DNA from: Acinetobacter sp. ANC 5054 | Lineage (GTDB): Bacteria; Pseudomonadota; Gammaproteobacteria; Pseudomonadales; Moraxellaceae | NCBI RefSeq assembly: GCF_002135295.1 | Contig: NZ_NEGG01000006.1 | Location: 1-64,000 of the forward strand | Direction: 5' to 3' | DNA: 64,000 nt | Part shown: one piece after another, positions 1 through 9,498 of the stretch | Layout: each line of letters begins with the position of its first letter | How positions within the stretch are numbered: position 1 is the stretch's first letter | Notes under the pieces: generated by a model | Database searches by the model: none | What the model was told of the DNA's origin: nothing | What the model saw: only the letters and a program-made list of their open reading frames with translations | Made by a program: the position numbers and the translations under genes

Positions 1-16
1 CCGCCGATGGATGTGC

Positions 17-44
17 ATTCTACAGCATTTCAGTACCGTTGCAA
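17..44 (-). promoter_or_regulatory. Strong sigma70 promoter reading out of the window, probably for a stable RNA
   Basis: On the minus strand there is a -35 TTGCAA (39-44), a 16-bp spacer and a -10 TAGAAT (17-22). The bases just upstream of the -35 (CAACACCTAT on the + strand) and just downstream of the -10 (GTGCATTCTA on the + strand) are also found at the tRNA-operon promoter at 3237-3265. The transcribed gene lies outside the window; a tRNA or rRNA operon is inferred. Confidence 0.6.
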
Positions 45-186
45 CACCTATTTTTAAATATTTTCTTCATGTGCTGTTTTTTTAGACACCTGCATGCTTT
101 TTTGTATTATTATCACCCGATATACCGATTATTTTTTTATAATTAAACCTATATCACCTCGTATATCTTATTATTTACAATTCAAT

Positions 187-687
187 ATGGCCTATTTAAA
201 AAAAATTGCCTGGATAATTGGTGGATTGGCTTTAACACCTGTTATATATGCAAATCCAGCCTCAAATATATTCAGTACAACATTTTCCATCTTAAGTTAT
301 GCAAAGTGGGAAACTGACACGCCTAAATTTTGTATTGTAAATAACGCAAACTCAGTAAAAGACTTTAAAAAATATGCTCCCGCTCATAGCAACTATATAA
401 TTTCATCAATTCAAGTCGCTAACATTAAATCCAACCACTGCCAAATTTTGTTTTTCTCCAACCTTTCTGCGAAAGAAGAGCAAAACATTTTAAATAGCCA
501 TGTATCATTTCCAGCATTATCGATTAGTAGCAATAATAGTGAATGTGAAAATGGAAGCGCATTTTGCCTGTATCGAAAAAAACAAAATTTTGCGTTTAAA
601 ATAAATATGGAAAGCCTAACCCAATCTCAAGTCCATATTGATCCTCGTGTTTTATTACTGGCGAAGGCATCGGAGTCAGCTGAATGA
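187..687 (+). CDS. yfiR: YfiR-family periplasmic repressor of diguanylate cyclase
   Basis: 166 aa from the ATG at 187, which begins a basic then hydrophobic signal peptide ending near Tyr-Ala-Asn at 21-23. An ATG further upstream would add an unlikely AT-rich leader. In Pseudomonas, YfiR is a periplasmic protein that holds the membrane cyclase YfiN inactive and is itself sequestered by the lipoprotein YfiB. Four cysteines (49, 85, 120, 127) match the four-cysteine pattern of Pseudomonas YfiR, including the seven-residue spacing of the last pair. Its stop overlaps the next start by four bases (ATGA), so it is co-translated with yfiN. Sequence similarity to known YfiR is modest; the gene order is the strongest support. 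Confidence 0.8.
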   Translation: MAYLKKIAWIIGGLALTPVIYANPASNIFSTTFSILSYAKWETDTPKFCIVNNANSVKDFKKYAPAHSNYIISSIQVANIKSNHCQILFFSNLSAKEEQNILNSHVSFPALSISSNNSECENGSAFCLYRKKQNFAFKINMESLTQSQVHIDPRVLLLAKASESAE

Positions 688-1901
688 AACAACTTTATAA
701 CCCAATTACATTACACCAATTATTTACGCGCTCTCAGCTCACTATTTTTGTTCTTACTTTCACAATTTGTTCTGCCATTTTTCTGGTCATCTCAACTTAC
801 ACCATGCATACCTATGCAAAAAATAGTTTAAGTATCCTTTCAAATGCAATTAATGAGCGGATTCAACCTGCCGTGGTATTTAACGATCAAAGCACAATGA
901 ATCAAATTTTGAATGAATATGCACAGCAATACCCGATTCGTTCACTTGAAATTATCAATAATAAAGCTGTCCAATTGGCACATGCTGAGCAAGCCAATGT
1001 TAAAACCTTTTCAAGTCAGATGATTTTAGATTTTTTCTTTTTTAGTCAGCCACTTCGTTTAGACATTCAACACGACCATAAGCACTATGGAGAGCTGATT
1101 GTCTACGGTAATTCTTCAGATCTTGTCAGCTTTTTCCATAAAATATTATTAGGCTTATCACTGGGTTTTATTTTATTACTTGCCACTGTGTTTTGGTCAG
1201 TCAACTCTGTTTACCAATATTTAATGCAGTCACTTCGTTCTATTGTTGAATCCGCACAAACAATTAGCATCAAAAAAAATTATAACTTACGTGTTTCCAG
1301 TTCAGATATTCAAGAGTTACAAGCATTAAGTACTGCTTTTAACGGTTTATTGAGTGAAATTGAACAATCCAATCACAACTTAATTATTGAAAATGACAAG
1401 CTTCAACATTTGTCACGCCACGATGCTTTAACACAATTGCCAAATCGTCATTATTTTTACGAACAACTTTTTAAGCTTTTTGAAACCCAACAATATGCAG
1501 CCGTATTTTTTGTTGACATAGATCACTTCAAAAACGTGAATGATCAATATGGACATCTTGCAGGAGATGCCATCTTGCGAGCATCTTCGCATTGTGTAAA
1601 ACAGGCTTTACCTGATAATTCATTTGTTGCTCGTTTGGGCGGTGATGAGTTTGCCATTATTATTCATCAAATTAATTCACAAAGTGAACTTGAAGAATTT
1701 TGTCATAAAATCCAAGACTGTTACAGCTCAACATTTATCTTTGAGCAACACCATATTTCACTAAAAGCCAATATTGGCGTCGCCTTGGCACAAAATGCAA
1801 AATCACCAGAAGATCTTATTGCTGATGCAGATCGTGCCATGTATGACGCAAAAAATACCCCTGCTCACTGGTGCATCGCGCCACAACGCCATAATGCATA
1901 G
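684..1901 (+). CDS. yfiN: Membrane diguanylate cyclase, YfiN/TpbB type
   Basis: 405 aa. It makes cyclic di-GMP from two GTP at the inner membrane. Visible parts are TM1 (about 18-40), a periplasmic sensor region (41-150), TM2 (153-173), a HAMP-like linker (174-232) and a GGDEF domain that starts at DALTQLPNR (247-255) and carries an intact GGDEF signature at 319-323. The RxxD product-inhibition site normally five residues before GGDEF is absent (Pro-Asp-Asn-Ser there), so feedback control would have to come from the periplasmic side. It lies between yfiR and yfiB, as in the YfiBNR system. It is also the only GGDEF protein in the window. Confidence 0.88.
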   Translation: MKQLYNPITLHQLFTRSQLTIFVLTFTICSAIFLVISTYTMHTYAKNSLSILSNAINERIQPAVVFNDQSTMNQILNEYAQQYPIRSLEIINNKAVQLAHAEQANVKTFSSQMILDFFFFSQPLRLDIQHDHKHYGELIVYGNSSDLVSFFHKILLGLSLGFILLLATVFWSVNSVYQYLMQSLRSIVESAQTISIKKNYNLRVSSSDIQELQALSTAFNGLLSEIEQSNHNLIIENDKLQHLSRHDALTQLPNRHYFYEQLFKLFETQQYAAVFFVDIDHFKNVNDQYGHLAGDAILRASSHCVKQALPDNSFVARLGGDEFAIIIHQINSQSELEEFCHKIQDCYSSTFIFEQHHISLKANIGVALAQNAKSPEDLIADADRAMYDAKNTPAHWCIAPQRHNA

Positions 1902-1909
1902 GATAAGTC

Positions 1910-2389
1910 ATGTTAAAAAACCTATTTAAAGTTATTTTCATTCTTGCATTCACAGCATCCGTCACCGCCTGTATGAGTTTAGGTAATTTAAGTTATAAAC
2001 AAGCTCGCATGTTAAAAAAAGAAGGTTTTGTATTAACTGATGATGGTTGGTCACTTGCCTTACCAGAAAGACTACTATTTGGTTTTGATGATTATAAAAT
2101 TCAACCACAGCAAAAAACCAAACTAGATCAACTCGCAACTCAATTGCATAAATACAATTTAGAGAAAATTAAATTTATTGGTCATACCGACAATGTCGGA
2201 CAAGCGACCTACAATCAGGTTCTTTCTGAAAAGCGTGCACAAAGCGTTGCGAGTATATTTTTAGAACAAGGCTATAAATCTTCAAATATTCAAATTATTG
2301 GCCGCGGTGCTGACCAACCTCTTGTTTCAAACGATACAGAAGCCCACAGAGCTACAAATCGTCGTGTAAACGTTACGATTATTCCTTAA
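1910..2389 (+). CDS. yfiB: YfiB-like OmpA-family outer-membrane lipoprotein
   Basis: 159 aa. The N-terminus has a hydrophobic signal with a lipobox ending Val-Thr-Ala-Cys21. The C-terminal half is an OmpA peptidoglycan-binding domain (about 60-158) with the typical GHTDNVG and EKRAQSVA segments. In Pseudomonas, YfiB binds peptidoglycan and captures YfiR, releasing YfiN. It starts nine bases after yfiN, completing a three-gene operon closed by the terminator at 2407-2430. Outside this context it could only be called a generic OmpA lipoprotein. Confidence 0.82.
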   Translation: MLKNLFKVIFILAFTASVTACMSLGNLSYKQARMLKKEGFVLTDDGWSLALPERLLFGFDDYKIQPQQKTKLDQLATQLHKYNLEKIKFIGHTDNVGQATYNQVLSEKRAQSVASIFLEQGYKSSNIQIIGRGADQPLVSNDTEAHRATNRRVNVTIIP

Positions 2390-2406
2390 TTATTTTCCAT
2401 CTAATT

Positions 2407-2430
2407 AAGCCTCTTTATGAGGCTTTTTTA
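2407..2430 (+). terminator. Rho-independent terminator of the yfiRNB operon
   Basis: AAGCCTC stem, TTTAT loop, GAGGCTT and a run of T, starting 18 bases after the yfiB stop. Confidence 0.8.
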
Positions 2431-2465
2431 TTACTTTTATTCTAATTCAAACAAATTTCAGGCAT

Positions 2466-2485
2466 AAAAAAACCGCTTTCGCGGT
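2466..2485 (-). terminator. Terminator of the tRNA operon (distal copy)
   Basis: On the minus strand an ACCGC/GCGGT hairpin with a 4-nt loop is followed by T7, 31 bases downstream of the last tRNA-Pro. A near copy lies at 2741-2761. Confidence 0.75.
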
Positions 2486-2515
2486 ATCTCTTATTGACCA
2501 TTATCTTCTAGAAAA

Positions 2516-2592
2516 TGGTCGGAGCAGTAGGATTCGAACCTACGACCCCCTGGTCCCAAACCAGGTGCACTACCAGGCTGTGCTATGCTCCG
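2516..2592 (-). tRNA. tRNA-Pro (TGG)
   Basis: 77 nt with encoded CCA. The acceptor stem CGGAGCA pairs with TGCTCCG, and the anticodon loop TTTGGGA reads TGG. Identical to the copies at 2792 and 3113. Last gene of the tRNA operon. Confidence 0.97.
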
Positions 2593-2610
2593 TTTTCAAC
2601 TTAAAAAAGT

Positions 2611-2687
2611 TGGGGTGAATGATGGGATTCGAACCCACGACAACCGGAATCACAATCCGGGGCTCTACCAACTGAGCTACATCCACC
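2611..2687 (-). tRNA. tRNA-His (GTG)
   Basis: 77 nt including the extra 5' G at position -1 that is diagnostic of tRNA-His, and encoded CCA. The anticodon loop TTGTGAT reads GTG. Identical to the copy at 2872, but 18 bases rather than 3 separate it from the following tRNA-Pro. Confidence 0.97.
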
Positions 2688-2740
2688 ATTACATACTTAT
2701 CTATGAACAACCAATATAAACCATTTTAAATTACAGACAT

Positions 2741-2761
2741 AAAAAAACCGCTTGATGCGGT
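2741..2761 (-). terminator. Terminator inside the tRNA cluster (proximal copy)
   Basis: On the minus strand an ACCGC/GCGGT hairpin with a TTGAT-type loop is followed by T7. It lies between tRNA-Pro(2792) and tRNA-His(2611) and resembles the terminator at 2466-2485, so it would cut off or attenuate the last two tRNA genes. Confidence 0.72.
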
Positions 2762-2791
2762 ATCTTTTATCGACCGTTTTCTTTAAGAAAA

Positions 2792-2868
2792 TGGTCGGAG
2801 CAGTAGGATTCGAACCTACGACCCCCTGGTCCCAAACCAGGTGCACTACCAGGCTGTGCTATGCTCCG
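2792..2868 (-). tRNA. tRNA-Pro (TGG)
   Basis: Identical in sequence to the tRNA-Pro at 2516, with encoded CCA. It follows tRNA-His(2872) with only a 3-base spacer, so processing must separate the two. Confidence 0.97.
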
Positions 2869-2871
2869 AAT

Positions 2872-2948
2872 TGGGGTGAATGATGGGATTCGAACCCACG
2901 ACAACCGGAATCACAATCCGGGGCTCTACCAACTGAGCTACATCCACC
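2872..2948 (-). tRNA. tRNA-His (GTG)
   Basis: Identical to the tRNA-His at 2611, with the extra 5' G and encoded CCA. Third gene of the tRNA transcript. Confidence 0.97.
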
Positions 2949-2990
2949 GTCACAACAAGTTTTCAAGTTCTAGTATCAGAACACCATAAA

Positions 2991-3067
2991 TGGCGCGCCT
3001 GACAGGATTCGAACCTGTGACCATCCGCTTAGAAGGCGGATGCTCTATCCAACTGAGCTACAGGCGC
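2991..3067 (-). tRNA. tRNA-Arg (TCT)
   Basis: 77 nt with a GCGCCTG/CAGGCGC acceptor stem, encoded CCA and an anticodon loop CTTCTAA that reads TCT (AGA codons). Single copy, second in the transcript. Confidence 0.97.
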
Positions 3068-3112
3068 ATTACCGATGACATAGACTATCACGCGATTTTT
3101 GCCTTGAGAAAT

Positions 3113-3189
3113 TGGTCGGAGCAGTAGGATTCGAACCTACGACCCCCTGGTCCCAAACCAGGTGCACTACCAGGCTGTGCTATGCTCCG
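3113..3189 (-). tRNA. tRNA-Pro (TGG)
   Basis: First gene of the tRNA operon, identical to the two other tRNA-Pro copies. Its 5' end lies about 48 bases from the -10 box at 3237-3242. Confidence 0.97.
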
Positions 3190-3236
3190 TTTCATCTCAG
3201 CTTTCGCTGTATCGCATATCATGCGGTACGGTGTGC

Positions 3237-3265
3237 ATTCTAGGCGTGACGTCGAATAACGTCAA
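3237..3265 (-). promoter_or_regulatory. Promoter of the Pro-Arg-His-Pro tRNA operon
   Basis: On the minus strand TTGACG (3260-3265), a 17-bp spacer and TAGAAT (3237-3242), with a GC-rich discriminator after the -10 and an A/T-rich stretch upstream of the -35. This is the arrangement of stringently controlled stable-RNA promoters. Confidence 0.8.
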
Positions 3266-3343
3266 CACCTATCTTAAAAAAAATATAAAAAATCATTTCA
3301 AGCGACTATTTATCAAGCACTTTAATCATTTTTCATACAAATT

Positions 3344-4411
3344 TCAGCGTTTTAAACTGGCACTGAAATTCAACATCCGATCTAATGGCAATTTAGCTCG
3401 TTCAGCAAGTGCTGGATCAACAAATATTTCCTGATCACCCTTTTGTAAAACTTGCAAAATTCCATCGAGTTCATTCATCGCCATCCATGGGCAATGTGCA
3501 CATGAACGACACGTTGCACCCTCACCTGCCGTAGGAGCTTCGATTAATATTTTATTTGGTACAGCTTGCTGCATCTTGTAAAAAATACCACGGTCTGTTG
3601 CCACAATTAAGTGTTGATGCGGCAATGTTTGTGCGGCTTTAATCAATTGTGAAGTACTGCCTACTGCATCTGCAATATCCACGACTGATTCTGGAGACTC
3701 TGGATGTACCAATACCGCTGCATCTGGATACAAGGCTTTCATATTGGCAATGCCACGTGCACGGAACTCTTCATGCACGATGCAAGCACCATCCCATAGC
3801 AACATGTCTGCGCCAGTTTTCTTTTGAATATAACGACCGAGATGCTGATCAGGTGCCCAAATAATTTTTTCACCCAAACCATCTAAATGTTCAATGATTT
3901 CAACCGCACAACTTGAGGTAACAACCCAATCCGCACGCGCTTTTACTGCCGCAGATGTATTGGCATAAACCACAACAGTATGCTCAGGATGTGCATCACA
4001 AAATTGCGTGAACTCATCAACAGGACAGCCTAAATCTAATGAGCATGTCGCTTCTAATGTTGGCATCAACACTGTTTTTTCAGGTGACAAAATTTTAGAA
4101 GTTTCGCCCATGAATTTCACGCCAGCAACTACAAGTGTGGTCGCCTCATGATCACGTCCAAATCGCGCCATTTCGAGTGAGTCAGATACACAGCCACCTG
4201 TGAGTTCAGCCAGCTCTTGCACTTCAGGATCGCAATAGTAATGTGCAACAAGGACAGCATTACGTTTTTTGAGTTCTGCCTTAATTAATTCAAATTTCTC
4301 TAACTTTTCAGCTTCGCTAAGATGATGTTCTTGCGTATCACCCAAACGATCCAAATGCGCTTGTACAATGGATTTAGCTTCATTTGCAATTAAGTTGCTT
4401 GCATCATTCAT
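3344..4411 (-). CDS. nadA: Quinolinate synthase NadA
   Basis: 355 aa, full length. It condenses iminoaspartate with dihydroxyacetone phosphate to quinolinate in de novo NAD synthesis, using a [4Fe-4S] cluster. The cysteine-bearing signatures of the family are present: CSLDLGCP (123-130), GACIVH (208-213) and [10 protein letters not shown] (301-310), and so is VHPESP (235-240). Similarity to E. coli NadA is high throughout. It stands alone between the tRNA operon and argJ, with a 151-bp gap upstream that holds the argJ terminator, so it probably has its own promoter. Confidence 0.96.
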   Translation of the reverse strand: MNDASNLIANEAKSIVQAHLDRLGDTQEHHLSEAEKLEKFELIKAELKKRNAVLVAHYYCDPEVQELAELTGGCVSDSLEMARFGRDHEATTLVVAGVKFMGETSKILSPEKTVLMPTLEATCSLDLGCPVDEFTQFCDAHPEHTVVVYANTSAAVKARADWVVTSSCAVEIIEHLDGLGEKIIWAPDQHLGRYIQKKTGADMLLWDGACIVHEEFRARGIANMKALYPDAAVLVHPESPESVVDIADAVGSTSQLIKAAQTLPHQHLIVATDRGIFYKMQQAVPNKILIEAPTAGEGATCRSCAHCPWMAMNELDGILQVLQKGDQEIFVDPALAERAKLPLDRMLNFSASLKR

Positions 4412-4520
4412 AACAACGTCTTCTCTATCCTTAATCCCTGCAAATTTACAGGTGCTTTACAACTGACTGGCAAATATGGCTTTGGCTATTTTTTACCAGT
4501 TATTAAAAAGTCTTACTTAT

Positions 4521-4545
4521 AAAAAAGCCTCACAAAGGAGGCTTT
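4521..4545 (-). terminator. Terminator of argJ
   Basis: GAAAGCCTCC / GAGGCTTTTTT hairpin on the minus strand, 18 bases after the argJ stop. Confidence 0.75.
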
Positions 4546-4562
4546 CAAAAATATCAAATTAC

Positions 4563-5783
4563 TTATGAACGGTAGTCTGCATTGATCTTCACATAGTCAT
4601 ATGAGAGATCACAGGTATAGACCGTATCCTTCGCACTGCCACGTCCCAGATCGACACGGATGGTTATCTCTGACTTTGACATTTCTGCAGCGCCCGCTTC
4701 TTCTGTATAGTCTGCTGCGGCACCACCATCTTTACAGATCTGCACATCGCCCAACCAAACTTGAATATTTTCGACGTTCAGTTCTGGTACACCTGCGTAG
4801 CCAATGGCAGCCAAAATACGACCCCAGTTTGGATCAGATGCAAAGATTGCCGTTTTCACCAATGGCGAATGCGCAATGCTGTATGCAACATCACAGCATT
4901 CCTGTGTATTAGCGCCGCCTTCTACCGCAACAGTGATAAATTTAGTCGCACCTTCACCATCACGAACAATGAGCTGTGCCAATCGTTTCATAATACGCGT
5001 CAGCACTTCAAGCACAGCTGCATATCGAGTATCTGACTCAGTCGTAATCTTAGTACCACCTGCTTGACCAGTGGCGATGAAAATACATGAATCATTGGTC
5101 GAGGTATCGCCATCAACCGTAATACGGTTAAACGATAGGTTCACTGTCGTTTTTAATAACTGCTGAACCAACACACGACTAATAGGCGCATCAGTAGCAA
5201 CATAACTCAACATAGTCGCCATATTTGGTCGAATCATGCCTGCGCCTTTCGAAATACCAGTCATGGTATAAACTACGCCGTCAAGCTCAAACTGTTCCGA
5301 TGCACCTTTTGGTGTAGTATCGGTCGTCATAATGCCCGTTGCAGCATCCAACCACGCATCTTCTGTTAGAGAATCCAAAGCAGGTTGTAAGCCACTCATT
5401 AAACGGTCAATCGGTAATTGCTCACCAATCACACCTGTTGAAAACGGCAATACTTCCGTATTTTTAATACCTGCGAGTTCTGCAAGCTTGGCACATGTCG
5501 CTTCTGCATTTGCCATACCAATTTTGCCTGTGCCTGCATTGGCATTACCCGTATTAATCACTAAATAACGTGGATTGCCAACCTGCAAATGTGCCTTAGA
5601 CACATGAACTGGTGCTGCACAAAATGCATTTTGCGTGAATACACCCGCAACATTCGAACCTTCAGAAAATTCAAAAATAACAAGGTCACGTCGGTTCTGA
5701 TAGCGCACATACGCTTCTGCCGAACCAATTTTTACACCTTTCACCACATGCATCTGTGGCATAGATACGTCACCAACTGCCAT
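4563..5783 (-). CDS. argJ: Bifunctional glutamate N-acetyltransferase / amino-acid acetyltransferase ArgJ
   Basis: 406 aa, the usual size. It transfers acetyl from N-acetylornithine to glutamate in the cyclic arginine pathway and can also use acetyl-CoA. The self-cleavage site is visible as Asn-Met-Ala189 followed by Thr190-Met-Leu; Thr190 becomes the N-terminal nucleophile of the beta chain. Other family marks are [11 protein letters not shown] (76-86), [10 protein letters not shown] (150-159) and DGDTSTND. The C-terminus ends in the usual [11 protein letters not shown]. It is monocistronic, with terminators on both sides. Confidence 0.95.
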   Translation of the reverse strand: MAVGDVSMPQMHVVKGVKIGSAEAYVRYQNRRDLVIFEFSEGSNVAGVFTQNAFCAAPVHVSKAHLQVGNPRYLVINTGNANAGTGKIGMANAEATCAKLAELAGIKNTEVLPFSTGVIGEQLPIDRLMSGLQPALDSLTEDAWLDAATGIMTTDTTPKGASEQFELDGVVYTMTGISKGAGMIRPNMATMLSYVATDAPISRVLVQQLLKTTVNLSFNRITVDGDTSTNDSCIFIATGQAGGTKITTESDTRYAAVLEVLTRIMKRLAQLIVRDGEGATKFITVAVEGGANTQECCDVAYSIAHSPLVKTAIFASDPNWGRILAAIGYAGVPELNVENIQVWLGDVQICKDGGAAADYTEEAGAAEMSKSEITIRVDLGRGSAKDTVYTCDLSYDYVKINADYRS

Positions 5784-5898
5784 TTTTAAACGTCCAATAT
5801 TTGGGTAATAGAAAAATACAGCTTAGAGGAAAATGTACAAAAAATCGAGATCTAGCGTCTTTTTCAACTATTTTTCTTCGACTAAAAGAACGTGCAGA

Positions 5899-5926
5899 AA
5901 AAAACCAGTCAAAAGACTGGTTTTTT
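5899..5926 (-). terminator. Terminator after the small secreted-protein gene
   Basis: AAACCAGTC / GACTGGTTT hairpin flanked by A and T runs, so it can act on both strands. It lies 21 bases after the stop of the 5947-6306 gene. Confidence 0.75.
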
Positions 5927-5946
5927 AGGCGATCCTCAACAGCAAC

Positions 5947-6306
5947 TTAGTTACGTGCAGCCGTTTGAGTCGCTTCATTGAGTAAAGCTTGTTTTGCTTG
6001 TTGTTGGCTTGAAGCCGAAAGCGCTGGGTTTTCAGCAACAATACGATCCGCATTCGCTGCATTTGCCGCAGCAATTTTTGCTGTTTGTATCACGATCGGA
6101 CGGTTTGGATTAGCAAAGGTATAGCGAATGCCTGTACGCGGGCTTGCTACAGTCACTTGACCATCAGTACCAACCTGTAGTTGAGTTGTTGTTGGGCCAA
6201 TTGCTTGTTGAACCTTCTCCACAGAAGTTGTCTGAGGAGCGTTTGCAAATGCAAAAGTAGGCAAAGCCAAAGCAGCAATCATGAACGGTTTTAGTACTTT
6301 TTTCAT
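5947..6306 (-). CDS. Small secreted protein of unknown function
   Basis: 119 aa from the ATG at 6306, which is preceded by a GGA ribosome site and begins a clean signal peptide (Met-Lys-Lys, hydrophobic core, Ala-Phe-Ala cut near residue 21). The mature part is Ala/Gln/Thr-rich with no cysteines, one short beta-like stretch around GTDGQVTVASP, and a helical Ala/Asn/Gln-rich C-terminus. I do not recognise a named family. Periplasmic location is inferred from the signal peptide. It is monocistronic, with terminators on both sides. Confidence 0.75.
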   Translation of the reverse strand: MKKVLKPFMIAALALPTFAFANAPQTTSVEKVQQAIGPTTTQLQVGTDGQVTVASPRTGIRYTFANPNRPIVIQTAKIAAANAANADRIVAENPALSASSQQQAKQALLNEATQTAARN

Positions 6307-6400
6307 TGTCTGTTCCGTTTTACGGTTATTGATAGAAACTAAATAACATTTAATCTGCTGAACTGCAAACACTATTGGGTCACAGCAACAGAGCAACATA

Positions 6401-6430
6401 AAAAGTCAGAGCCTTACGACTCTGACTTTT
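6401..6430 (-). terminator. Terminator of secA
   Basis: AAAAGTCAGAG / CTCTGACTTTT, an 11-bp inverted repeat just after the secA stop. It can work in both directions. Confidence 0.8.
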
Positions 6431-6437
6431 CAAGTAC

Positions 6438-9161
6438 TTAGATTTTTCCGTGACATTGTTTATATTTCAACCCAGAGCCACATGGACAAGGTGAATTACG
6501 ACTTTCTGGCGGAATAATCACTTGCTCAGCTGGCGTATATTGCGCATCAAACACTTCTTCACCATTGGCTTCCGCCAACAAGTTATCAAAGTCATTGTGT
6601 GACAATTGAAGATTCATCGATTCAGCTTGCGCCTGTTTTTGAGCTTCCATTTCAGCTAGCTCTTCAGGCGTTGGCACGTGAATGCGTGATAAATCTGTTA
6701 CAACATCAGATTTAATAACCGCAAGCATGTTTACAAATAAGTTAAATGCTTCTTTTTTGTATTCTTGCTCTGGGTTTTTCTGCGCATAACCACGTAAATG
6801 AATACCTTGACGTAGGTAGTCCATGGCCGCCAAATGCTCTTTCCAATGACGGTCTAACGAATTCAGCATGAAATGACGTTCAAGCATCGCTGCAGATTCA
6901 TCGCCCATTTGTGTGCGGCGAGAAAGGTAACGTGCAATCACTTCATCACTAATACGCTCAACCAAAGCTTCTTCATCTAAACGACGGTCTTGTTCTAACC
7001 ATTGTGAGATTGGTAAATCAATAGACAAATCTTCACGAAGCGCATTTTCCAAGCCTGGAATATCCCATTGATCGTGGATCGACTCAGGTGGAATATAAAC
7101 TTCAATCATGCCTTTGGTCACATCGTGAATCATAGCTTCGATATAATCTTGCAATGATGCTTCTTCAAGAATTTCATCACGTTGAGAGTAAATAATCTTA
7201 CGTTGTTCGTTATTCACGTCATCGTATTTCAATAGATTTTTACGAATATCGAAGTTACGTGCTTCAACTTTACGTTGTGCATTTTCAATCGAACGTGATA
7301 CCATTTTATGTTCAATGGCTTCGTCTTCTTTGAGACCCATCGCACGCATCATCGCAACTACGCGGTCGCCTGCGAAAATACGCATCAAGTCATCTTCAAG
7401 CGACAAGTAGAAACGTGATACACCTGGGTCACCTTGACGACCCGCACGACCACGAAGCTGATTATCAATACGACGTGATTCGTGACGCTCTGAACCAATA
7501 ATGTGTAAACCACCAGAAGCCAAAACCATTTCGTGGCTTTGTTCCCACTCTGCTTTTAAACGTGCTTCATCATCGCTAGTTGGTTCTTCAATTTTGGCAA
7601 GCAATGCTTTCCAGTTACCGCCCAACAGAATATCGGTACCACGACCTGCCATGTTCGTCGCAATGGTTACAGCACGTGGTGAACCTGCTTGTGCAATAAT
7701 ATCGGCTTCACGTTCGTGTTGTTTTGCGTTCAAGACTTCGTGTGTGATGCCCGCTTCTTTCAACTTATCTGATAGGATTTCAGAAGCTTCAATGGTTGCT
7801 GTACCAATCAAAATTGGTGCTACACCCGCCTCATGTACACGCTGAATTTCTTGAATAATTGCATTGTATTTACCGTCACGATTTAAATAGATTAAATCGT
7901 TTTGGTCATTACGAATCATTGGGCGGTGTGTTGGAATCAACACGACGTCTAAACCGTAAATTTCTTTCATTTCCGCAGCTTCAGTATCAGCAGTACCGGT
8001 CATACCTGAAAGTTTTTTGTAAAGACGGAAATAGTTCTGGAATGTTGTGGTCGCCAAAGTTTGGTTTTCGGGTTGAATTTCCAAACCTTCTTTCGCTTCA
8101 ACGGCTTGATGCAAACCTTCAGACCAACGACGACCCGGCATAGTACGACCGGTGTTTTCATCAACAATGATCACTTCACCTTCATGGATGATGTAATGCA
8201 CGTTGCGTTGATACAGGTAATGCGCACGAATAGCCGCAGAAACGTGATGAACCAAGTTTAAATTTGCAGATGAATACAGACTTTCGCCTTCAGCAAGCAA
8301 GCCCATTTGAATCAATTCAGCTTCGACGGTTTCATAACCGACTTCAGTCATTTCAACTGAACGCTGTTTTTCATCAATCCAGAAGTGACCGCCATCTGGC
8401 ACTTTCTCTTCTTTTTGCGCATGTAATTTTGGTGGAATGCTATTAATAGCAGCATACAACTGAGATGAGTCTTCACTTTGACCAGAAATGATCAATGGTG
8501 TACGTGCTTCATCAATCAGGATCGAATCGACCTCATCGATGATGGCATAAACGAGACTACGCTGTTTTTTCTCAGCAGCAGAGAACACCATGTTGTCACG
8601 CAAGTAATCGAAACCAAATTCGTTGTTGGTACCGTAAGTAATGTCTGCGCGATAAGCCTGTGCTTTTTCCGTTGGATCTTGCATTGAGTAAATAATACCA
8701 ATGCTTAAACCTAAAAATTCGAATAATGGACGGTTCAACTCAGCATCACGTTGTGCCAAGTAGTCGTTCACGGTAATCACGTGAACACCTTCTCCGCTAA
8801 TTGCATTGAGGTAACAAGCAAGCGTTCCCATGAGGGTTTTACCTTCACCGGTACGCATTTCAGCAATTTTACCTTCGTGCAAAGTAATACCACCAATGAG
8901 CTGTACATCATAATGACGCATACCCATCACACGCTTCGCAGCTTCACGACAAACAGCAAACGATTCTGGTAATAATTTATCGAGGCTTTCGCCTTTTTTA
9001 TAACGTTCTTTGAATTCTTCAGTTTTTGCAGATAAGTCTGCATCGCTTAGAACAGATATCGTCGGCTCGAGCGCATTAATCTTCTCTACGATTTTACGCA
9101 TGCGTTTGAGTTCGCGCTCATTTTTGGTACCGAAGATTCCTCCGATCAGACTTGCCAACAT
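6438..9161 (-). CDS. secA: Preprotein translocase ATPase SecA
   Basis: 907 aa from the ATG at 9161 (peptide [11 protein letters not shown]), preceded by AGAG. The longer reading frame upstream lacks SecA similarity. It drives export of unfolded precursors through SecYEG. Visible are the Walker A loop MRTGEGKT (102-109), the DEAD-type box in [18 protein letters not shown], the [10 protein letters not shown] helicase motif, and the C-terminal zinc-binding tail [13 protein letters not shown] that binds SecB. It is monocistronic. No secM-like upstream gene is visible in the preceding 337 bases. Confidence 0.97.
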   Translation of the reverse strand: MLASLIGGIFGTKNERELKRMRKIVEKINALEPTISVLSDADLSAKTEEFKERYKKGESLDKLLPESFAVCREAAKRVMGMRHYDVQLIGGITLHEGKIAEMRTGEGKTLMGTLACYLNAISGEGVHVITVNDYLAQRDAELNRPLFEFLGLSIGIIYSMQDPTEKAQAYRADITYGTNNEFGFDYLRDNMVFSAAEKKQRSLVYAIIDEVDSILIDEARTPLIISGQSEDSSQLYAAINSIPPKLHAQKEEKVPDGGHFWIDEKQRSVEMTEVGYETVEAELIQMGLLAEGESLYSSANLNLVHHVSAAIRAHYLYQRNVHYIIHEGEVIIVDENTGRTMPGRRWSEGLHQAVEAKEGLEIQPENQTLATTTFQNYFRLYKKLSGMTGTADTEAAEMKEIYGLDVVLIPTHRPMIRNDQNDLIYLNRDGKYNAIIQEIQRVHEAGVAPILIGTATIEASEILSDKLKEAGITHEVLNAKQHEREADIIAQAGSPRAVTIATNMAGRGTDILLGGNWKALLAKIEEPTSDDEARLKAEWEQSHEMVLASGGLHIIGSERHESRRIDNQLRGRAGRQGDPGVSRFYLSLEDDLMRIFAGDRVVAMMRAMGLKEDEAIEHKMVSRSIENAQRKVEARNFDIRKNLLKYDDVNNEQRKIIYSQRDEILEEASLQDYIEAMIHDVTKGMIEVYIPPESIHDQWDIPGLENALREDLSIDLPISQWLEQDRRLDEEALVERISDEVIARYLSRRTQMGDESAAMLERHFMLNSLDRHWKEHLAAMDYLRQGIHLRGYAQKNPEQEYKKEAFNLFVNMLAVIKSDVVTDLSRIHVPTPEELAEMEAQKQAQAESMNLQLSHNDFDNLLAEANGEEVFDAQYTPAEQVIIPPESRNSPCPCGSGLKYKQCHGKI

Positions 9162-9498
9162 GAATAGACTCTCTAAATCTTGCTTGTCAAATGAATATAT
9201 TTTCTTAGTCGTTATTATGGTGCTAGAAATTCGAAGTACAAGGGTTTTGCACAAAATCCCTTTAAATTTTCTGCGCTCGGGCTCTAGCCCCGAAGACTTA
9301 AGGCAAGCTAATGTAGCAAATTTTAAACATACAACATAGTGACTCAGACGAGTGAGGGTTGATAAATTTCGATCATCTATGCAACCTGTTATGAAATAAA
9401 TTCATAAAGAAATAAAAAAACACTATTTTTCATCATAATAAAAATCCTTCATATTGGATCTCAAGCTCAATAGATTCAATAAATATAGGAACAAAACC
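9162..9498 (+). other. Divergent intergenic region between secA and the peroxiredoxin gene
   Basis: 337 bases without a gene. It should hold the promoters of both flanking genes. The only structure I see is a GC-rich palindrome, GGGCTCTAGCCC at about 9280-9291, on the secA leader side. It has no T run, so it is not a terminator. No clear -10/-35 pair stands out. Confidence 0.5.

Noticed and set aside
3162..3434. 90-aa + strand reading frame
   Set aside because: It runs through tRNA-Pro, the tRNA promoter and the end of nadA, with no ribosome site or similarity.
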